A stretch of 64,000 nucleotides of DNA from JAFLCL01 sp964502175 (lineage in GTDB: Bacteria; Myxococcota_A; Polyangia; Polyangiales; Sandaracinaceae). Location of the stretch: assembly GCA_964502175.1 (NCBI GenBank), contig CAZCVE010000038.1, positions 1-64,000 of the forward strand, given 5' to 3'. Numbering within the stretch: the stretch's first letter is position 1; each line of letters starts with the position of its first letter. Below the pieces are notes generated by a model. That model was not told the DNA's origin, searched no databases, and saw only the letters and a list, made by a program, of their open reading frames with translations. Positions 25,768-34,645 of the stretch are shown here, piece after piece. Made by a program: the position numbers and the translations under genes.

Positions 25768-26052
25768 TCACACGATCGGCAGATCGGGAGGGCTCAGCGG
25801 GCCGACGATCGGACAGCACGACACGTACGGCGTGTCTTCGCAGGTGCCCGGCGCACCGAGCGTGCGACACGTGCACGGCAAGGGTCTCGGACAGCGGCCG
25901 GCGTCGAGCAGCGTATCGAAGCTCGCGGCGTCGATCGGCCCCGCGTCGGTCGATCGCACGTGGCTCTGGTAGCACCCGCTCACCGCGCTCGACGTGCCCA
26001 GCGCGCCTGTGAGCAGCGCGATCGCGCGCGCCACTCTCAGGTAGTGCGGCAT
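25768..26052 (-). CDS. small Cys-rich lipoprotein
   Basis: 94 residues. The signal MPHYLRVARAIALLTGALGTSSAVSGC ends in a lipobox (Cys 27), then a TDAGPIDAA linker typical of myxobacterial lipoproteins and a short Cys-rich tail (RCPRPLPCTCRTLGAPGTCEDTPYVSCCP). Its start codon overlaps the stop of the OmpA-like gene by one base (TGATG), so it is the second gene of that operon. No known domain. Confidence 0.7.
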   Translation of the reverse strand: MPHYLRVARAIALLTGALGTSSAVSGCYQSHVRSTDAGPIDAASFDTLLDAGRCPRPLPCTCRTLGAPGTCEDTPYVSCCPIVGPLSPPDLPIV

Positions 26053-27029
26053 CAGAGCTCGATGGCCTCGATGCGTCGGTTCTGCTGACGGCCCGCGTCC
26101 GTGTCGTTCGGCGCGACGGGATGCGCGTCGCCGTAGCCCACGGCCTCGACGCGGCTGCCGTCGATCCCGTGCGAGACGAGGTAGGCGCGCACGGCCTCGG
26201 CGCGCGACTGCGAGAGCGCCTGGTTGCGCTGCCGGTTGCCCACGTTGTCGGTGTGTCCCGCGATCTGGATCCGCGCGCTCGCCATGTGCGTCATGTACTC
26301 GACGACGCGATCGAGTCGCTCGTTCGACGCGGGATCGATCGTCGCGCTGCCCGACTCGAAGAGGATGCCGTCGAGCACGAGGCCCGGCTCGGGCGGCGGA
26401 GGCGGCGCGGGCTCTTCGGGCGTCGGCTCGCGCGGGACGATCACGGGACGCGGCGGCGGCGTCCAGCGGCGATAACGCAGCGTGAGACGGATGTCCTGAC
26501 GCGGGCCCGCGGGCACCTCGACGTGCGCCGTCGTGCTGCGTCGGCCGAGGGTCAGGTAGTCGAGGTCGTAGCGCGCGCCCGCGGGCACGAGCACCTCGGC
26601 GTAGCCCTGCGAGTCGGTCGGCTGGGTGAAGTACTCGTGGCCGTCCGGTCCGGTGAGCTTGATGCAGACGCCGGTCGTGGGGCCCGTGTCGGGATCCACG
26701 ACGAAGAGGCGCATCGCGGCGTGCGTCGCGGTCGACGTGATCGCCGAAGGATGATCGCCGTGCGCCTCGCCCGCGGTCGTCGACTCGGAGATCTGGAACT
26801 CGCCCGCGCTCTGCGAGCCGCCACCGCTTCCGCTGCCGCCACCGCCGCCGCTCGACTCACCGCCGGCCGAGGCGGACGAGGATCCGCCCGACGACGAGCC
26901 CCCCGAAGAGCCGGACGTCGAGGAGCCCGACGACGAAGAGCCCGAGGCGCTGTCGCTCTGGCCTCCGCCGCACGCCGTCAGAGAGAGTGTGATCGTCGCG
27001 ATCGTGAGGAGCTGCTTCGTTCGCTGCAC
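26052..27029 (-). CDS. OmpA-family lipoprotein (Pal-like peptidoglycan-binding domain)
   Basis: 325 residues with a GTG start. Lipoprotein signal MQRTKQLLTIATITLSLTAC (Cys 20), then a long Ser/Gly low-complexity linker (about residues 22-78), a beta-sandwich-like middle region (residues ~100-180, resembling a carboxypeptidase-regulatory fold), a Pro-rich stretch, and the C-terminal OmpA domain: GILFESGSATIDPASNERLD, IQIAGHTDNVGNRQRNQALSQSRAEAVRAYLVSHGI, VEAVGYGDAHPVAPN, GRQQNRRIEAIEL. The domain binds diaminopimelate of peptidoglycan. Anchors outer membrane to wall. Confidence 0.9.
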   Translation of the reverse strand: MQRTKQLLTIATITLSLTACGGGQSDSASGSSSSGSSTSGSSGGSSSGGSSSASAGGESSGGGGGSGSGGGSQSAGEFQISESTTAGEAHGDHPSAITSTATHAAMRLFVVDPDTGPTTGVCIKLTGPDGHEYFTQPTDSQGYAEVLVPAGARYDLDYLTLGRRSTTAHVEVPAGPRQDIRLTLRYRRWTPPPRPVIVPREPTPEEPAPPPPPEPGLVLDGILFESGSATIDPASNERLDRVVEYMTHMASARIQIAGHTDNVGNRQRNQALSQSRAEAVRAYLVSHGIDGSRVEAVGYGDAHPVAPNDTDAGRQQNRRIEAIEL

Positions 27030-27068
27030 CCGCCCACGCTAACACGCTCGACGTGGACCACGCCTCAC

Positions 27069-27914
27069 TCAGCCATAGGGCGCGGCGATCGCTTCGAACT
27101 TCATCGGCGTGAAGTCGTGGAGCACGCGCGCGGCCGCCAGGCCCTTGCGATCGATGCTCTGCGCGAAGATCTTGCCGTCGGTCGCGTAGACGAGGCGCGA
27201 GCCGTCGAGCTCGGCCCACTCCCAGTCGCGCTCGACGCGCTCTTCACCGCTCGGATCGATGAGCACGTGCTCGTCCCAGTAGCAGCCCTTGCCGGGCGGC
27301 GCGCCGGTCTCGCAGTGCGCGATCTTCCGCAGGCGAAAGCCGTGCACGAGCGTCTTCTCGAAGACGTCGAGGCTCTTCCACTTCTCGCCCTTGTCGTGCG
27401 CGAGGTAGGTCCAGCCGTCGCGGATCAGCCGGTGGTAGTAGACGCCCGGACACTCGCCGCCGAACGAGGGGCTCGGTCGGTACGTCGCGTCGCGCGTCAC
27501 CTCGTTCGTCTGCCGCACGACGGCGTGGCCGTAGCCGTCGTTGAGCCAGTAGCGGCACTTTTCGGTCTTGCGTGTCTCGACGAACATCCCGCCGCCGTGC
27601 CAGCAGTCGCCCTTCGTGAAGAAGCCGATCGCGCGCAGGTACGGCGCGCGCGAGATCGCCGTCCAGCTGCCGCGCGACTCGCTCTGCCAGTGACCGTTCA
27701 TCGCGAAGTAGAGGAAGTGCGCGCCGTCGGGCGAGAGATCGCAGCGTCGCTCGTAGATCCGCCCCTTCATCCACTGACCGAGCGTAAAGCGATCACGCCT
27801 GCGATCCCACGCGATGCTCGCGACGTGGTTCGAGGGACCGCGACGGATCACGAGCGCCTGCTCCGAGCGCGACGCGAAGAGCACGTGCAGGCGCGGCGGG
27901 AACGACTTGGTCAC
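27069..27914 (-). CDS. conserved hypothetical protein
   Basis: 281 residues, GTG start, no signal peptide. It contains several short beta-rich segments (RLHVLFASRSEQALVIRRGPSNHVASIAWD, YERRCDLSPDGAHFLYFAMNG, WTYLAHDKGEKWKSLDVFEK, SRLVYATDGKIFAQSID) suggesting a propeller-like fold. I know similar uncharacterised proteins from Myxococcota and Planctomycetes but no named domain. It begins 10 bases after the ALDH7 stop, so it is the last gene of that transcription unit. Confidence 0.7.
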   Translation of the reverse strand: MTKSFPPRLHVLFASRSEQALVIRRGPSNHVASIAWDRRRDRFTLGQWMKGRIYERRCDLSPDGAHFLYFAMNGHWQSESRGSWTAISRAPYLRAIGFFTKGDCWHGGGMFVETRKTEKCRYWLNDGYGHAVVRQTNEVTRDATYRPSPSFGGECPGVYYHRLIRDGWTYLAHDKGEKWKSLDVFEKTLVHGFRLRKIAHCETGAPPGKGCYWDEHVLIDPSGEERVERDWEWAELDGSRLVYATDGKIFAQSIDRKGLAAARVLHDFTPMKFEAIAAPYG

Positions 27915-27924
27915 ACGCCGTCCC

Positions 27925-29472
27925 TCACACGAAGGACACGCCCTGCGCGAGCGGCAGATCGCGGCCCCAGTTCACCGTCGAGGTCTGCCTTCGCATGTAC
28001 GCCTTCCATGCGTCCGAGCCGGACTCGCGTCCTCCGCCCGTGTCCTTCTCGCCGCCGAACGCGCCGCCGATCTCCGCGCCGCTCGTGCCGATGTTCACGT
28101 TCGCGATGCCGCAGTCCGAGCCCATCGCGGACACGAACGCCTCCGACGCGCGCACCGAGTCCGTGAAGATCGCGGAGCTCAGCCCTTGCGTGACCGCGTT
28201 GTTCGCGGCGATCGCCTCGTCGAGCGAGCTCACCGAGAACACGTAGAGGATCGGCGCGAACGTCTCCTCGAACGCGATCGGCAGGCTCGCTTGATCACCG
28301 GCCGCCCGCACGATCGTCGGCTCGACGAAGTGACCCGGCCGGGCGAGGCGCTTGCCGCCGGTGACGATGGTCGCGCCCGCCTTCTGGGCTTCCGACAGCG
28401 CGTGCTCGAAGCGCTGCGCGGCCTGATCGGTGATCAGCGGGCCCATCAGCACGCCGTCTTCCAGCGGGTCGCCGATCTTCACGGTGCGGTAGGCCAGGGC
28501 GAGCCGCTCGGTGAGCGAGTCGATCACCGAGGCCTCGACGAAGACGCGCCGCGTGCTCGTGCAGCGCTGCCCGGCGGTGCCGACGGATCCGAACACGATC
28601 GCGCGCATCGCCAGATCGAGATCCGCGTCGGCCATCACGACGATCGCGTTGTTGCCGCCGAGCTCGAGCAGGCTCTTGCCGAGGCGCGCGCCCACGGAGC
28701 TCGCGACCTTCTTGCCCACCGCGGAGCTGCCCGTGAACGACACGAGCGGCAGGCGCGCATCGCTCGACATCCACTCGCCGCCCTCGTGACCGCTCACGAC
28801 CAGCGAGAACACTCCCTCTTGCCCCGTGTCCTTCATCGCGCGATCGCAGATGCGCTGCACCGCGAGCGCGCAGAGCGGCGCGTGCGGCGAGGGCTTCCAC
28901 ACCACGGTGTCACCACACACGGCGGCGAGCGCGGCGTTCCAGGCCCACACGGCGACGGGGAAGTTGAACGCCGTGACCACGCCGACGGGCCCGAGCGGGA
29001 GCCACTGCTCCATCATGCGGTGCTGCGGCCGCTCGCTCGCGATCGTGAGGCCGTGCAGCTGTCGCGAGAGACCGACCGCGAACTCGCAGATGTCGATCAT
29101 CTCCTGCACTTCACCGAGGCCCTCGGTCTTGATCTTCCCCATCTCGAGCGAGACGAGCGCGCCGAGCGGCTCCTTGAGCTCGCGCAAGAGCTCGCCGAGG
29201 CGACGCACGAGCTGGCCGCGCACGGGCGCGGGCACCATGCGCCAGCTCGTGAAGCGCTCCTGCGCGTGGGCGATCACCGCGTCGTACTCGCCCTTCGAGG
29301 CGCCGCGCACGATGCCGAGCCGCGCGCCCGTCGAGGGATCGTCGGTGGTGATCGACGCGCCGTCGCCCGCGAGCACCTGCGCGCCCACGACGCCGCTCAC
29401 CGGCCCCTCGAGCGCGTCCTCGATCCCCAGCGCCTTCGCGATCTTCGCCAGCTTCTCGCGTCCCGTCGTCAT
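27925..29472 (-). CDS. aldehyde dehydrogenase, ALDH7 (aminoadipate-semialdehyde dehydrogenase-like)
   Basis: 515 residues from the ATG at 29472 (GGAGAACCG upstream). Catalytic Cys304 (GTAGQRCTSTRR) and general base Glu270 (LLELGGNN) are present, with the NAD-binding FNFPVAVW and FTGSSAVGKK segments. The C-terminus AWKAYMRRQTSTVNWGRDLPLAQGVSF is nearly the ALDH7 (antiquitin) signature, so the likely reaction is oxidation of alpha-aminoadipate semialdehyde in lysine breakdown. No other lysine genes adjoin it. Followed by a conserved hypothetical gene after 10 bases. Confidence 0.92.
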   Translation of the reverse strand: MTTGREKLAKIAKALGIEDALEGPVSGVVGAQVLAGDGASITTDDPSTGARLGIVRGASKGEYDAVIAHAQERFTSWRMVPAPVRGQLVRRLGELLRELKEPLGALVSLEMGKIKTEGLGEVQEMIDICEFAVGLSRQLHGLTIASERPQHRMMEQWLPLGPVGVVTAFNFPVAVWAWNAALAAVCGDTVVWKPSPHAPLCALAVQRICDRAMKDTGQEGVFSLVVSGHEGGEWMSSDARLPLVSFTGSSAVGKKVASSVGARLGKSLLELGGNNAIVVMADADLDLAMRAIVFGSVGTAGQRCTSTRRVFVEASVIDSLTERLALAYRTVKIGDPLEDGVLMGPLITDQAAQRFEHALSEAQKAGATIVTGGKRLARPGHFVEPTIVRAAGDQASLPIAFEETFAPILYVFSVSSLDEAIAANNAVTQGLSSAIFTDSVRASEAFVSAMGSDCGIANVNIGTSGAEIGGAFGGEKDTGGGRESGSDAWKAYMRRQTSTVNWGRDLPLAQGVSFV

Positions 29473-29565
29473 CGGTTCTCCATTCGCTGTCGCCAGTTGG
29501 GTCAGCGATGGGAGAGAAGCACGGGCATCCCGTCCGCGCATCCGTGGCTCAGCGAGAACGCGCGG

Positions 29566-30141
29566 CTATCCGAGGACCGCGTTCACGTCCACGCTGACGT
29601 CGGGGAAGGCCAGAAGGGCGAGCGTGCCTCCAGTCACCGTCGTCGAAGATCGGTAGTGGTCGCCGTCGGGGTCGCGATGGACCTCGATCGCGCGTCGCGC
29701 GACGTCGATGATCCACACCTCGGGCACCTTCATCTCTGCGTAGAGCGGCACCTTTGTCCCGCGGTCGTACGCACGGCTCGTATGAGCCACCTCGATCACG
29801 AGGTGCGCGGCATCGGGATGCGCGCGGTGCGGCGAGGCGCCCAACGGCACGATCGCGAGGTCCGGCTCGGGTACCGAGTCGTCGGGGCCGATCAAGGGGA
29901 GCTGCACTCGAACGCGAGCGCGACCGAGCAGCCTTGGGAGCAGGAGCTCGTTGAGGATCTCGATCGGACCACTGTGAGGCGGACCTTGCGGCGGCATGCG
30001 GACGATGACTCCTCGAACGAGCTCGACCCGCTCGCGCTCGAACACCCCAGCCTCGACGAGGCGTTCGTACTCCTGGCGGCGGAGACGGCGCACCGCGCTG
30101 CCCTCGACGCCCGGCAAGCTCGTCCAGATGGCCGTCTCCAT
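29566..30141 (-). CDS. Uma2-family endonuclease-like protein
   Basis: 191 residues. Uma2 (DUF820) pattern: RRQEYERLVEAGVFERERVELVRGVIVRM near the start, then the PD-(D/E)XK-like core PEPDLAIVP...HLVIEVAHTSRAYDRGTKVPLYAEMKVPEVWIIDVARRAIEVHRDPDG. The family is widespread, often in many copies per genome, and its true substrate is unknown. It lies 93 bases upstream of the ALDH gene on the same strand and is divergent from the OYE gene. Confidence 0.85.
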   Translation of the reverse strand: METAIWTSLPGVEGSAVRRLRRQEYERLVEAGVFERERVELVRGVIVRMPPQGPPHSGPIEILNELLLPRLLGRARVRVQLPLIGPDDSVPEPDLAIVPLGASPHRAHPDAAHLVIEVAHTSRAYDRGTKVPLYAEMKVPEVWIIDVARRAIEVHRDPDGDHYRSSTTVTGGTLALLAFPDVSVDVNAVLG

Positions 30142-30204
30142 GACCAACAGCCTACACGCGCGCGAGATGCCACGCACCGCGTCACTGAGATAGCGTCGGG
30201 CCGC

Positions 30205-31716
30205 GTGACGACCCCGCACGAGAAGCACCTCTCTCGACTGCCCGTGACGCGGTGGCCGTCGGTCGAAGACGTGCGCGGCTCGGCGTGGCTGTCGCCGCTC
30301 TCCGTCGGACGCCTCTCGCTCGCGGATCGCACGTGGATCCCCGCGATGGTGCCGTGGCGCGCGTCGGACGACGGCTTCGTCACGCCCGCGGTGATCGAGT
30401 GGTACGCGCGCTTCGCCGAAGGAAAGCCGGGCGCGATCGTGATCGAGGCCACGGGCATCCGCGACGTGCCGAGCGGGCCCTTGCTGCGCATCGGACACGA
30501 CCGGTTCCTGCCGGGCCTCACCGAGCTCGTTCACGCCGTGCGCGAGGCCTCGGGCGGACGCACGAAGCTCTTCGTCCAGATCATCGACTTCCTCGCGATC
30601 AAGCGGCGCCCCGAGCGCACCAAGTTCCTCGAGCGCTTCTTGGTGATCGACGACGCGCTGCGCGATCGCGCGGCGACGTTCTTCGGCGACGACACGCTCG
30701 TGCGCGACGACGAGGCCGCCGTGCGCGCGCGCTTGATCGCAGCGGACGACGCTGCGCTCGCTGCGATCCTGTCGCCGCGTGAGCACGAGTCGCTGACGAT
30801 GGGGCACCGCGAGCGCGTGACGGACACGCAGCTGCCGCACGTGCGCGCGCTGCCCGAGGTGTTGCCCGCGCTGTTCGCCGACGCGGCCGTGCGCGCGGAG
30901 CGAGCGGGCTTCGACGGAGTCGAGCTCCACTACGCGCACGCGTACACGATGGCCTCGTTCCTCTCGCGCACGAACACGCGCGACGACGGCTACGGAGCGT
31001 CGATCGAGGGACGTCTGCGCCTGCCGACCGAGGTGATCGCTGCGGTGCGCGCGCGCGTGCACGATCGCTTCGTGATCGGCGCGCGCATCCTCGGCGACGA
31101 GGTGATCGACGGCGGCACGCACGTCGACGAGGCGCGAGAGATCGGCGTCGCGCTCTGTCGCGCGGGCCTCGACTTCCTCTCGATCTCCAAGGGCGGCCGC
31201 TTCGAAGACGCCGCGCAGCCCAAGGTCGGTCACGCCGCGTATCCGTACACGGGGCCGAGCGGTCACGAGTGCATGCCGACGGTGAAGATCGGCCCGCTCG
31301 CGCACGAAGGCGCGCACCTCGATGCGCTCGAGCCCTCGCGCAACACGAGCGCCTTCAGCAGGAACGTCTCGCTCGCCCGAGAGATCCGCCGCGCGATCGG
31401 CGAGGCGGGCCTGAGCACGCCCGTGATCACCGCGGGCGGCATCGGCACCTACGAGGAGGCCGAGGCGATCGTGCAGCGCGAGGAGGCCGACATCGTCGCG
31501 GCGGCGCGACAGGCGCTCGCCGATCCGGACTGGCTCGAGAAGATCCGCCGTGGCGAGGGGCACCTCGTGCGTCGCTGCTACTTCACGAACTACTGCGAGG
31601 CGCTCGACCAGCACCACAAGGAGGTCACGTGCCAGCAATGGGATCGCGAGCAGCTCGAGCAGCCGCTCGCGCTCAAGAGCAAAGACGGCAAGCGCCGTCT
31701 CACCGCGCCGCGCTGA
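30205..31716 (+). CDS. NADH:flavin oxidoreductase, OYE family
   Basis: 503 residues from a GTG at 30205; a TAGCGT box lies 8 bases before it and there is no Shine-Dalgarno. TIM-barrel FMN enzyme with the OYE signatures: WIPAMVPWRASDDGFVTPAVIEWYARFAEG, GVELHYAHAYTMASFLSRTNTRDDGYGASIEGRLRLPTEV and VITAGGIGTYEEAEAIVQREEADIVAAARQALADPDW. A Cys cluster near the C-terminus (RRCYFTNYCEALDQHHKEVTC) recalls the Fe-S site of dienoyl-CoA reductases but with altered spacing. Substrate unknown. A TPR gene follows 18 bases later. Confidence 0.88.
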   Translation: MTTPHEKHLSRLPVTRWPSVEDVRGSAWLSPLSVGRLSLADRTWIPAMVPWRASDDGFVTPAVIEWYARFAEGKPGAIVIEATGIRDVPSGPLLRIGHDRFLPGLTELVHAVREASGGRTKLFVQIIDFLAIKRRPERTKFLERFLVIDDALRDRAATFFGDDTLVRDDEAAVRARLIAADDAALAAILSPREHESLTMGHRERVTDTQLPHVRALPEVLPALFADAAVRAERAGFDGVELHYAHAYTMASFLSRTNTRDDGYGASIEGRLRLPTEVIAAVRARVHDRFVIGARILGDEVIDGGTHVDEAREIGVALCRAGLDFLSISKGGRFEDAAQPKVGHAAYPYTGPSGHECMPTVKIGPLAHEGAHLDALEPSRNTSAFSRNVSLAREIRRAIGEAGLSTPVITAGGIGTYEEAEAIVQREEADIVAAARQALADPDWLEKIRRGEGHLVRRCYFTNYCEALDQHHKEVTCQQWDREQLEQPLALKSKDGKRRLTAPR

Positions 31717-31734
31717 GCCGATCGAGGACCGAGC

Positions 31735-32652
31735 ATGTCTCGCACTCACATCACCGTCGTCCGCGAGCGCAGAGGCGACACCGTCGAGCTGCACGTGTTC
31801 GAGCCCGAGGTCGACGCGCTCTCGGACATCGACGCCGCGACCGCGGTGCAGTGGCTCGTCGAGGCGATGGGCGACAACCCGTTCCTTCCAGGGACGACCG
31901 ACGCAGCCGCGGCGGAGATCCCGCTCTTCCGCGAGCTCGCGCGCCACGCGCCTGCACCGCGGCCCGAGCACGCCGACAACATCCTCGGGTGGCTCCGCTA
32001 CACGCACTTCCTCGCGCGCCACACGCTCGCGATCGTCGTGTCGATCGAGGTCGAGGACCTCGACCCCGCGCGCCCGCCGGGCGAGGCGAGCCTCGCGCCC
32101 AACGCGATGGTCACGATCCAGGTGCGCGATCCGGCGTTCCTCGCGCACCTGTCGGTCGGTCACGTGGACGCGCAGTCGTCACCGTTCTCCGTGGCGCGGC
32201 AGCTGCCGCAGTGCGACGCAGCGCTCCTCCGGCTCTCGCCGTGGTCGGAGGCCGATCGCGAGCCGCTGTGGCTCCACGCCGACTGTCTGCTCGCGTTCGA
32301 GCCCGAGCACGAGGGCGCGCACTTCGCGATGGGCGAGCTCTTCCGCGTGCGCGGTGAGCACGAGATCGCCCGAGGTGCGTACCTGAGGTCGCTGGCGCAG
32401 CGGCAGGACGCGACGGCGTGGGCGCGCGTCGCCGAGTGCGCGCTGTCGCTCGGTCGCCCGGACGAGGCGCTCGATCACGCGAGCCGGGCGCTCGCGCTCG
32501 ACGTTCACTCCGTCGAGGCGCTCCTGCGGCGCGCAGAGGCGCTGATCGCGGTGGGCCGAGCCGACCACGCCGCGGCAGATCTGCGGCGCGGCCTCGCGCT
32601 CGAGCCCGACGCGTCTGATCTCGCGGCCCTGCTCGCGACGCTGAGCGCGTGA
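31735..32652 (+). CDS. TPR-containing protein
   Basis: 305 residues, no signal peptide. The C-terminal ~120 residues form TPR units (HFAMGELFRVRGEHEIARGAYLRSLAQ; WARVAECALSLGRPDEALDHASRALALDVHSVEALLRRAEALIAVGRADHAAADLRRGLALEP). The N-terminal half (RTHITVVRERRGDTVELHVFEPEVDALSDIDAATAVQWLVE) is beta-rich and unfamiliar. Ribosome site GAGGACC precedes the ATG. Cotranscribed with the OYE gene. Likely a protein-interaction module. Confidence 0.8.
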   Translation: MSRTHITVVRERRGDTVELHVFEPEVDALSDIDAATAVQWLVEAMGDNPFLPGTTDAAAAEIPLFRELARHAPAPRPEHADNILGWLRYTHFLARHTLAIVVSIEVEDLDPARPPGEASLAPNAMVTIQVRDPAFLAHLSVGHVDAQSSPFSVARQLPQCDAALLRLSPWSEADREPLWLHADCLLAFEPEHEGAHFAMGELFRVRGEHEIARGAYLRSLAQRQDATAWARVAECALSLGRPDEALDHASRALALDVHSVEALLRRAEALIAVGRADHAAADLRRGLALEPDASDLAALLATLSA

Positions 32653-32705
32653 GCCCCGGCCCCTCGCTTCGAGTCCTTTGGCACGTGTTCGATCGGATGT
32701 TCTGC

Positions 32706-33058
32706 CGAGAGAAGTTGGGCGGAGCTGTCGTCGCGGCCCTCGCTCGCGTGGAGAGCTCGCGCGGCTCGTGCCCGTCTCGATGGACGAGATGCTCGCCCTC
32801 GCGTGACACCCTCGCTGCGGCCGCTCTCCGTCGACCACGACGAGGCAGTAGGTCACGGGCACGCGTTCGCCGAGACGCATGACGCGAGACGTTCGCTCAC
32901 CGCGCGCTCGTGTGGGCTCCTCTGTGTCGATCATCGCGACCGCGAGGTTCGCGTCGCTACGCGGGCATCCGTGAGGCACGGCGTCGTCGCGTCTCAAGCT
33001 GCCCTTTCTGACGCGGACGCAGAGGTTGGTCGTGAGGACACGTCCGCGAGGCACGACG
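32706..33058 (+). repeat. dispersed ~0.35-kb intergenic repeat, copy 1
   Basis: This gene-free stretch (32653-33081) shares ordered blocks with 45043-45765: a shared core GTTGGGCGGAGCTGTCG (32714 on, CTGGG in one copy), GGCTCGTG-CCGTCTCGAT, GACACCCTCGC, GTGGGCTC-TCTG, and GCATCCGTGAGGCACGGCGT near 32966, ending in TTTC-GACGCGGAC and GAGGCACGAC (33048-33057). Between blocks the copies diverge. On the minus strand one frame keeps a common peptide (RRDDAVPHGC ... EEPTRAR), so the repeat could descend from a coding segment. See findings. Confidence 0.7.
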
Positions 33059-33081
33059 CTCCGGTCGGTACGGAGGGTCGA

Positions 33082-33621
33082 TCAGCGCGCCCGCATGCGG
33101 TTGTTCTTCGGGTTGTGCTCGACCTCGGCGAGACCGAGACGCTCGAGCACCGGCGGCAGGTACATGCCGAAGCGCCCGCGCAGGCCCTTCTTCGTGCCGT
33201 ACCAACCGCCCACCGGGTTCGACGCCGCGCGTCCCCACGCCTCGACGGTGCCTGCCGCCGCGTCCTTCTGCTCGTCGGCGCTGCCGAGGAGCATCCAGTC
33301 GCCGTGGGCCTTCAACATCGCGTGGAGGTCCGCGATGCAGCGCAGCTGGTAGCGGAGCTGCGTCGAGCCGACCTGCACCACGAGCGAGCCGGAGGTCTCG
33401 TCTCGGTACGCCTCGTACTCGCTCGTCTGCGGCGGAGTCTGGAGCTTCCACGGCGAGGCCGCGGTGCCATCGCCGCCCGCGCCGCTCGCCTTCGGCTTCG
33501 AGGCCGGAGCTGCCTTGGCGGGTGCGGGCTTGGCGGGTGCGGGCTTGGCGGGTGCGGGCTTGGCGGGTGCGGGCTTGGCGGGTGCGGGCTTCTTCGTCGT
33601 CGCGGTCTTCTTGGTCGCCAT
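33082..33621 (-). CDS. protein with Lys/Ala/Pro-rich tail and conserved C-terminal domain
   Basis: 179 residues from the ATG at 33621 (GAGGAG upstream; the GTG at 33630 falls on the ribosome site). The N-terminus is a histone H1-like basic tail, MATKKTATTKKPAPAK followed by PAPAK units, then SKPKASGAGGDG. The C-terminal ~120 residues (SPWKLQTPPQTSEYEAYRDETSGSLVVQVGSTQLRYQLRCIADLHAMLKAHGDWMLLG, GTVEAWGRAASNPVGGWYGTKKGLRGRFGMYLPPVLERLGLAEVEHNPKNNRMRA) form a conserved domain I have seen in uncharacterised bacterial proteins. Function unknown; nucleic-acid contact is conceivable because of the tail. Confidence 0.75.
   Translation of the reverse strand: MATKKTATTKKPAPAKPAPAKPAPAKPAPAKPAPAKAAPASKPKASGAGGDGTAASPWKLQTPPQTSEYEAYRDETSGSLVVQVGSTQLRYQLRCIADLHAMLKAHGDWMLLGSADEQKDAAAGTVEAWGRAASNPVGGWYGTKKGLRGRFGMYLPPVLERLGLAEVEHNPKNNRMRAR
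33517..33591 (-). repeat. 15-bp tandem repeat encoding PAPAK units
   Basis: Five identical copies of GGCGGGTGCGGGCTT (plus-strand reading) lie inside the coding region, each coding for one five-residue unit of the basic tail. Because 15 is a multiple of three, copy-number changes alter only tail length. Confidence 0.9.
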
Positions 33622-33823
33622 GTCGGTCACTCCTCGATCGTGTGTGGCTCGTCGTCTTGGTCACTCGCACGCGCGCTTCAGGTCCGCCGCGTAGCGATCG
33701 AAGACGGGTCGGGCCTCGCTCCCACCACGGCCGAGCGAGGCGAAAGGATGCGGCCGTCCGAAAAGAAAGTTGAGATCACCCTGTTTCGTGGACGATTCAT
33801 GCGTGGACGCGTCATGGGCTGGC

Positions 33824-34645
33824 TCAGACCTTCGAGACCGTCACCGCGCTGATGACCGTGCGGAAGCCGTCCTCGATCCGGAGCTTGTACGCGTAGCGAA
33901 AGCCGGCCGCCTTCACGAACACCACCGAGCCCGCGCCGTTCGACACGTCGTGCAGCAGCTCGGCCTCGGCCTGCGCGAGCGCGCGGTTCGGCGCCATCTC
34001 CGGCGGATGCACGAGCCCGCCGCGCGAGAAGAGGTCGAGCGACAGCGGCGCCGACAGCACGGCGATCTTCGGCTTCGGAGGCGCGCTCACGCCCACGAGC
34101 TCGCGGCGCGCGTCGCTCGCGAGGTAGCCCGCCATCGAGACCGCCGCGCGATGGAGCCGCGCGAGGCGCGTGAAGCCGCGCGCCTCGAGCGAGGCCGAGA
34201 GGCCCTCTTCTTCGGGATCGAGGAGCGAGAACGCGGCGAGCTGCACGATCAGGAAGCGCCGCTTCACGCCCGCGTCGATCACGGACTGCGTGTCCTTCTC
34301 GTCCGTCAGCTCCTCGGCGACGCGCGCGTACTCCTCGAGATCGCGCAGCGTCTCGTCGTCCGCGGTGGCCGCGCGGGCCGCGCGCTCGGTCTGCTCCTCG
34401 GCGCGCGTCACCCACGACGCCTCCTCCGCGTTGCGCGCGCGGACGGTCTCGACCTCTGCGGCGTCCGCTCCCGCCGCGCGCGCCTGCCAGCGCGCCTCGC
34501 GCAGCGCTCGAGCAGGCCTCTTCTTCGGCGCGCCCTTGCCCGTCTCCCACGCGTGCGTTCTCCGTGGCGCGCGCACGAGCGCGAACGTGATCACCAGGAT
34601 CACGCACATCATGCCGAGCACGCCGTAGAGCGCTTGCTCCATCAC
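33824..34645 (-). CDS. membrane-anchored protein of unknown function
   Basis: 273 residues. One N-terminal TM helix (residues ~3-24, EQALYGVLGMMCVILVITFALV), a basic stretch, then a helical region rich in Ala/Glu/Arg (RARNAEEASWVTRAEEQTERAARAATADDETLRDLEEYARVAEELTDEKD) likely to form a coiled coil, and an alpha/beta C-terminal half. It overlaps the end of the cystathionine gene by 4 bases, so it is co-translated with it. No domain recognised. Confidence 0.7.
   Translation of the reverse strand: MMEQALYGVLGMMCVILVITFALVRAPRRTHAWETGKGAPKKRPARALREARWQARAAGADAAEVETVRARNAEEASWVTRAEEQTERAARAATADDETLRDLEEYARVAEELTDEKDTQSVIDAGVKRRFLIVQLAAFSLLDPEEEGLSASLEARGFTRLARLHRAAVSMAGYLASDARRELVGVSAPPKPKIAVLSAPLSLDLFSRGGLVHPPEMAPNRALAQAEAELLHDVSNGAGSVVFVKAAGFRYAYKLRIEDGFRTVISAVTVSKV

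Noticed and set aside
27814..30204. Very long open frame (1300 codons) running into the OYE gene
   Set aside because: The first 800 codons are antisense to the ALDH7 and Uma2 genes, have no protein-like composition, and the OYE domain begins only after the GTG at 30205. High-GC DNA leaves such shadow frames open.
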